Assembly: GCA_023437865.1 (NCBI GenBank)
Contig: JAEZFE010000170.1
Span: forward strand, 1-7,525
DNA: 7,525 bases
Direction: 5' to 3'
Origin: Pseudomonadota bacterium
Lineage (GTDB): Bacteria; Pseudomonadota; Alphaproteobacteria; Rhodospirillales; Magnetospirillaceae
This document shows, one piece after another, positions 4,452 to 7,525 of this stretch. The notes under the pieces are model-generated. The model was not told the origin of the DNA and made no database searches. It was given only the letters and a program-made list of their open reading frames with translations. How positions within the stretch are numbered: position 1 is the stretch's first letter; the number at the start of each line of letters is the position of its first letter. Both the position numbers and the translations under genes were made by a program.

Positions 4452-5933
4452 TCAGGCGAAGTCCCGTTCGCGCGCGGTGAACACCTCGGCGTACCAGGCG
4501 GCCACAGCGGTCTCGATATACTCGAACGGGTAGGCGTCGATGGCGGCGATCCCGGCTTTGGCCAAATCCTTCTTGGGGCAGCCGCCGATCTTGGCGACGA
4601 ACACCGCATCCAAACCCGCCAGCGTGGGGATGACCTTGTCCTCAAGGACGTCGTCGTCGCCCCAGCCGCCCTGGCAGTAATTCTCGACCTTGCGATGGCC
4701 GACGAAGCGCACCCCGGTCTGGTCCACTTCGTAGATCTGGAACTCGCTCGCATGGCCGAAATGCTGGTTGATGCGGCCGCCGCCCTTGGTGGCGATGGCG
4801 ACCAGCTTGGCCGGAGCCGCCGGCAGGGTGGTGGCCAGTTCGGCAACGGCGGCGTCCGAGGCCTTGCGGTGATCGGCGCGCTCGCGCTCCACCACCTCGC
4901 GATAGAGGCGGCGCGGCTCCGGATCGTAGGCCACGTCGTCGGCGATCTTGTCCATGGTGAAGTCCTGCGACAGGTCTTCACCGAGCATGCCGACGGCGTC
5001 GGCGCGGCACTGACGGCAATGGCGCATCAGATTGGCGCCGCCGGCCAGCTTGTCCTGCAGGTCCTTGAGCTCGGCCGGGGTAGGGCCGCGCTGGCCGGTC
5101 AGGCCGAAATGGGTGCCATGGGCGGGGTCGCTGATCAGCGGCATCACGTTGTGCAGGAAGGCGCCGCGCTCCTTGATGGCGGCGTTGACCGCCATCAGGT
5201 GCTGGTCATTGATGCCCGGGATCATTACCGAATTCACCTTGACCAGGATGTCCTTTTCCTTCAGGCGCTCCAGGCTTTCCATCTGCCGCTCGTGCAGGAG
5301 TTTAGAGGCATCCAGTCCGGTGTAGCGCTTGCCGTTGAAGTAGATCCACGGATAGATCTGCGTGCCGATCTCCGGATCCACCATGTTGATGGTGATGGTC
5401 ACATGATCGATGTTGTGGTCGGCCAGCCGGTCGATGTGGTCGGGCAGCGCCAAGCCGTTGGTCGACACGCAGAATTTGAGGTCCGGCAGCTTCTGCTCGA
5501 CCAGCCGGAATGTCTCGAAGGTCTTGAGAGCGTCGAACATGGAGTCGCCGGGGCCGGCGATGCCAAGGACCGACAATTGCGGCACCTTGTTGGCGACGGC
5601 AACCACCTTGCGCGCCGCCTGGTCGGGCGTCATGCGCTCGCTGGTCACACCAGGGCGGGATTCATTCGAGCAATCGTACTTACGATTGCAGTAATTGCAC
5701 TGAATGTTGCAGGCGGGCGCCACGGCCACGTGCATGCGGGCGAAGTAGTGGTGCGCCTCCTCGCTATAGCAAGGATGGTCCTTAATTTTGTTCCAGACAT
5801 GCTCGGGCATGTCGGCCTGGCCCTTGGACGAGCCGCACGAGCTCGACGAACAGCCGCCGGCAGGCTTGGCATCAGCCCCCGCTTGAGGGTGCTTGGCTAG
5901 AAGGCTCGAGAGGGGGATGACGTTGCTGCTCAC
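4452..5933 (-). CDS. nifB: Nitrogenase cofactor biosynthesis radical SAM protein NifB
   Basis: NifB fuses two [4Fe-4S] clusters around a SAM-derived carbide to make NifB-co (the L-cluster precursor), the committed step of FeMo-co synthesis. The 493-residue protein has a cysteine-bearing N-terminus (Cys28, Cys33) and the HPCYSEEAHHYF segment (Cys55). The radical SAM motif is Cys75-x3-Cys79-x2-Cys82, followed by YDCSNESRPGV. A CRQCRADAVG segment (Cys306, Cys309) follows, and then a NifX-like C-terminal domain from about residue 375 that contains GRINQHFGHA. All these conserved elements are present, so the gene looks intact and of the two-domain type. The start is GTG at 5933, chosen because GGAGG lies six bases before it; no in-frame ATG fits better. 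It is first in the leftward operon and has its own sigma-54 promoter and NifA site. Confidence 0.97.
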   Translation of the reverse strand: MSSNVIPLSSLLAKHPQAGADAKPAGGCSSSSCGSSKGQADMPEHVWNKIKDHPCYSEEAHHYFARMHVAVAPACNIQCNYCNRKYDCSNESRPGVTSERMTPDQAARKVVAVANKVPQLSVLGIAGPGDSMFDALKTFETFRLVEQKLPDLKFCVSTNGLALPDHIDRLADHNIDHVTITINMVDPEIGTQIYPWIYFNGKRYTGLDASKLLHERQMESLERLKEKDILVKVNSVMIPGINDQHLMAVNAAIKERGAFLHNVMPLISDPAHGTHFGLTGQRGPTPAELKDLQDKLAGGANLMRHCRQCRADAVGMLGEDLSQDFTMDKIADDVAYDPEPRRLYREVVERERADHRKASDAAVAELATTLPAAPAKLVAIATKGGGRINQHFGHASEFQIYEVDQTGVRFVGHRKVENYCQGGWGDDDVLEDKVIPTLAGLDAVFVAKIGGCPKKDLAKAGIAAIDAYPFEYIETAVAAWYAEVFTARERDFA

Positions 5934-5974
5934 CGGCGGCCTCCGCGATCAGGGGATCGTACCGACAGGGTTAG

Positions 5975-5990
5975 AGCAAGGGGCATGCCA
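5975..5990 (-). promoter_or_regulatory. Sigma-54 (-24/-12) promoter of nifB
   Basis: The minus strand reads TGGCATGCCCCTTGCT, one mismatch (T for C at the sixth base) from TGGCACG-N4-TTGCW. The GG (5989/5988) and GC (5977/5976) are spaced exactly right. The predicted start is near 5964, giving a leader of about 31 bases before the GTG of nifB. With the NifA-type site about 108 bases upstream, this is a convincing NifA-dependent promoter for the whole leftward operon. Confidence 0.87.
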
Positions 5991-6064
5991 AGTGATCGAG
6001 ATGGCGGAATGGCTTGAACCCGGGAGCGGACGCCAGTTGTTTTGCTGTCGGATGTACGACGCCC

Positions 6065-6080
6065 TGTCGGGGTTGCGACA
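6065..6080. promoter_or_regulatory. NifA upstream activator site for nifB
   Basis: TGTCGGGGTTGCGACA is a perfect TGT-N10-ACA element with its centre about 108 bases upstream of the predicted nifB start, the usual NifA distance. A one-mismatch relative, TGTCGGATGTACGACG, begins 19 bases nearer the promoter (6046-6061). The two share TGTCGG on the left and CGAC on the right. Confidence 0.8.
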
Positions 6081-6092
6081 AAGCCAAGGGCC

Positions 6093-6106
6093 TTGATCCG
6101 CATCAA
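6093..6106 (+). promoter_or_regulatory. FNR/NNR-type box upstream of nnrS
   Basis: TTGATCCGCATCAA is a perfect TTGAT-N4-ATCAA palindrome, the site of the FNR/FixK/NNR/DNR group of CRP-family activators. Its centre lies about 66 bases before the nnrS ATG. If it acts as a class II site at -41.5, transcription would start near 6141. The sequence cannot tell an oxygen sensor from a nitric-oxide sensor, but NNR- or DNR-type control fits the nnrS product. I see no clear -10 hexamer. Confidence 0.8.
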
Positions 6107-6165
6107 TGTCGGGGCGATGCTTTGGATCACAGTGTCTAACCGATATTCGCGCTTGAGGAGTTCTT

Positions 6166-7374
6166 ATGGCCACTATCCCGCTGCAGGAGCCGACCTATCG
6201 CGGCAATGCCGGCCCCTTATTCTTCGCGGCTGGCTTCCGGCCGTTCTTCCTGTTTGCCGGCATCCAGGCGGCGGTAATGCTGCCGCTGTGGCTCGCGGTC
6301 TATAGCGGGCTTTCGCTCGGCCTGCCGTTCTCGCCAGTTGTCTGGCATGGCCACGAAATGGTGTTCGGCTTCGCCGCTGCCGCCGTGGGCGGGTTCTTGC
6401 TGACGGCAGTACCCAACTGGACCAACACCCACCATGTCAGCGGCAAGCCGTTGATGGCGCTGTTCGCCGCCTGGGTTGTCGGTCGCCTGGCCTTCCTGGC
6501 GGCTGGTGTGTTGCCGCCGCTGCTGGTGGCGGTACTCGACCTCGCCTATCTGCCGTTCCTCGCCGTGCTGCTGGCCAAGCCGCTCATCAGCGCGGGTAAG
6601 TGGCGCAATATCGTGTTCGTTCCCATCCTGGCCCTGTTTCTATTGGCCAATGCGATGGTTCATGCCGGCATCGTGTTCGATGCGGGCGACCCGATGCGCG
6701 GTGTCTATCTTGGTATCATGCTACTTCTGGTGATGATCGCTATCGTTGGCGGGCGCATTGTGCCGTCCTTCACCCAGAATTGGCTGCGCATGCAGGGCAA
6801 GCCGGTGGAAGTCAAGCCGGTCGCCTGGATCGAAAAGGGTGGTGCCGCTGCCAGTGTGTTGGCAGGCGGCGTGCTGGCGGCACTTGCCCCCGGTTCGGTC
6901 GCGGCGGGCGTGTTGCTGCTGCTGGCGGCGGGCATCCACTTGATCCGGCTGGTGCGCTGGCATGGCGAGAAGACTCTGTCCAACCCCATCCTGTGGGTGC
7001 TGCATCTGGGGTATTTGTGGCTGGTGATCGGCTTGGCGCTCTTGGGGTTGGCCAGCTTCATCGACGCCCTGCCGGTATCGGCCTCGGTCCACGCCCTGAC
7101 CGCCGGCTGTATTGGCACCATGATCCTCGGTGTGATGAGCCGCGCCGCCCTGGGCCATTCAGGCCGGCCGCTTGAGGTCTCCAAGGCGGTCGTTGCCGCC
7201 TATTGGCTGGTTTCGATTGGTACGGTGTTGCGGGTCGTCGCGCCCCTGCTGCCCGACGCCCAGATGGGCCTGACCCATGCGGGCGGCACATTCTGGGCGC
7301 TGGCCTGGGTGCTCTTCGTGATCGTGTACTTCCCGATCGTGACACGTCCGCGCGCGGATGGGAGGGCAGGGTGA
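6166..7374 (+). CDS. nnrS: NnrS family heme-copper membrane protein (nitric-oxide stress)
   Basis: NnrS is a polytopic inner-membrane heme- and copper-containing protein, expressed with denitrification genes, that relieves nitric-oxide toxicity and iron-nitrosyl damage. The 402-residue product is very hydrophobic, with about 12 probable membrane segments. It carries typical family elements: FFAAGFRPFFLFAG near the N-terminus (19-32), WHGHEMVFGF (60-69), GGFLLTAVPNWT (75-86), GGRIVPSFTQNW (195-206) and a late SRAALGHSGRPL (325-336). Conserved histidines at 61, 63, 166, 280, 309 and 331 are candidate metal ligands, though which of them bind is not known to me. GAGGAG lies five bases before the ATG. 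It is divergent from nifB and preceded by an FNR/NNR-type box. The family assignment is secure; the exact molecular activity of NnrS proteins is not fully established. Confidence 0.95.
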   Translation: MATIPLQEPTYRGNAGPLFFAAGFRPFFLFAGIQAAVMLPLWLAVYSGLSLGLPFSPVVWHGHEMVFGFAAAAVGGFLLTAVPNWTNTHHVSGKPLMALFAAWVVGRLAFLAAGVLPPLLVAVLDLAYLPFLAVLLAKPLISAGKWRNIVFVPILALFLLANAMVHAGIVFDAGDPMRGVYLGIMLLLVMIAIVGGRIVPSFTQNWLRMQGKPVEVKPVAWIEKGGAAASVLAGGVLAALAPGSVAAGVLLLLAAGIHLIRLVRWHGEKTLSNPILWVLHLGYLWLVIGLALLGLASFIDALPVSASVHALTAGCIGTMILGVMSRAALGHSGRPLEVSKAVVAAYWLVSIGTVLRVVAPLLPDAQMGLTHAGGTFWALAWVLFVIVYFPIVTRPRADGRAG

Positions 7375-7406
7375 GGCTTAACCAGTCGGCAAGGGGCTGA
7401 AGCTTA

Positions 7407-7431
7407 CGAAAGGTGCGTTGCCACACTTTCG
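7407..7431. other. Inverted repeat downstream of nnrS
   Basis: CGAAAG-GTG (7407-7415) pairs with CAC-A-CTTTCG (7422-7431) around a six-base loop, with one bulged A. It lies between nnrS and the next rightward gene. No T-tract follows, so it is not a standard terminator. It could attenuate read-through, mark a processing site, or be chance. Confidence 0.3.
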
Positions 7432-7450
7432 CCAGGAGCGCAGTAGGACC

Positions 7451-7525
7451 ATGCCTCTCGTCGTCATCCAAACCACCATCCCCGGCACCGACGCTCAGCC
7501 TTTCCGTATCACCGAGGTGCTGGAC
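7451..7525 (+). CDS. Start of an unrecognised gene, cut by the right edge
   Basis: An open frame from ATG at 7451 runs to the window end, giving 25 residues that begin MPLVVIQTTIPGTD and continue through a PFRITEVLD segment. A GGAG about 12 bases upstream and an AGGA two bases upstream are possible ribosome sites, neither well spaced. It follows nnrS by 76 bases on the same strand, so it may share its transcript. There are too few residues to assign a family. Confidence 0.5.
   Translation, partial: MPLVVIQTTIPGTDAQPFRITEVLD

Noticed and set aside
4329..5900. A 523-codon open frame on the plus strand
   Set aside because: It lies antisense to nifB and fdxN, both of which have clear motifs and ribosome sites. 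Long antisense frames are expected in GC-rich coding DNA, and its product shows no recognisable domain.
1..7525. CRISPR arrays, tRNA or rRNA genes, insertion sequences, phage attachment sites
   Set aside because: No repeated spacer pattern, cloverleaf, transposase gene or terminal repeats were seen. The window is nearly filled by recognisable nif-related genes and their control regions.

Overview
The window is a piece of a nitrogen-fixation (nif) cluster from a GC-rich alphaproteobacterium. Gene content and order (draT-draG facing away from a nifH-type promoter, a nifB-fdxN-nifZ-nifT operon, and an NnrS gene) fit a Rhodospirillales diazotroph such as a Magnetospirillum or Rhodospirillum relative. 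This placement is an inference from family recognition; no database search was run.

Layout. Positions 1-248 are non-coding. They hold a leftward sigma-54 promoter (30-45), an IHF-type site (75-87) and two NifA-type sites (135-150 and 154-169). This is the architecture of a nifH promoter whose structural gene would lie just off the left edge. Rightward from there come draT (249-1082) and draG (1096-1989), the NAD-dependent off switch and the on switch of the nitrogenase Fe protein. Converging on draG is a leftward gene series that begins at nifB (5933-4452). It continues with a 2[4Fe-4S] ferredoxin fdxN (4420-4235), nifZ (4219-3956), nifT (3959-3747), a SIR2-like gene of unknown role (3742-2900), a [2Fe-2S] ferredoxin of the Shethna II/FdxD kind (2871-2491) and an ArsC-like nitrogenase-associated gene (2404-1994). 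A strong UUCG-loop intrinsic terminator separates the last two.

The region 5934-6165 is a compact divergent control region. To the left it carries a sigma-54 -24/-12 element (5975-5990) and a perfect NifA site (6065-6080) for nifB. To the right it carries a perfect FNR/NNR-type box (6093-6106) in front of nnrS (6166-7374), a polytopic membrane protein of nitric-oxide stress. The first 25 codons of an unrecognised gene start at 7451.

How the parts fit. NifB builds the FeMo-co precursor and FdxN probably feeds it (or nitrogenase) electrons, while NifZ and NifT are maturation accessories. The Shethna-type ferredoxin probably protects nitrogenase from oxygen, and DraT/DraG switch the Fe protein by ADP-ribosylation. 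The least understood member is the SIR2-like protein, which sits inside the nif operon and appears to have lost the usual SIR2 NAD-site residues. The regulatory picture (NifA, sigma-54, IHF, FNR/NNR-like) is read directly from motif matches.
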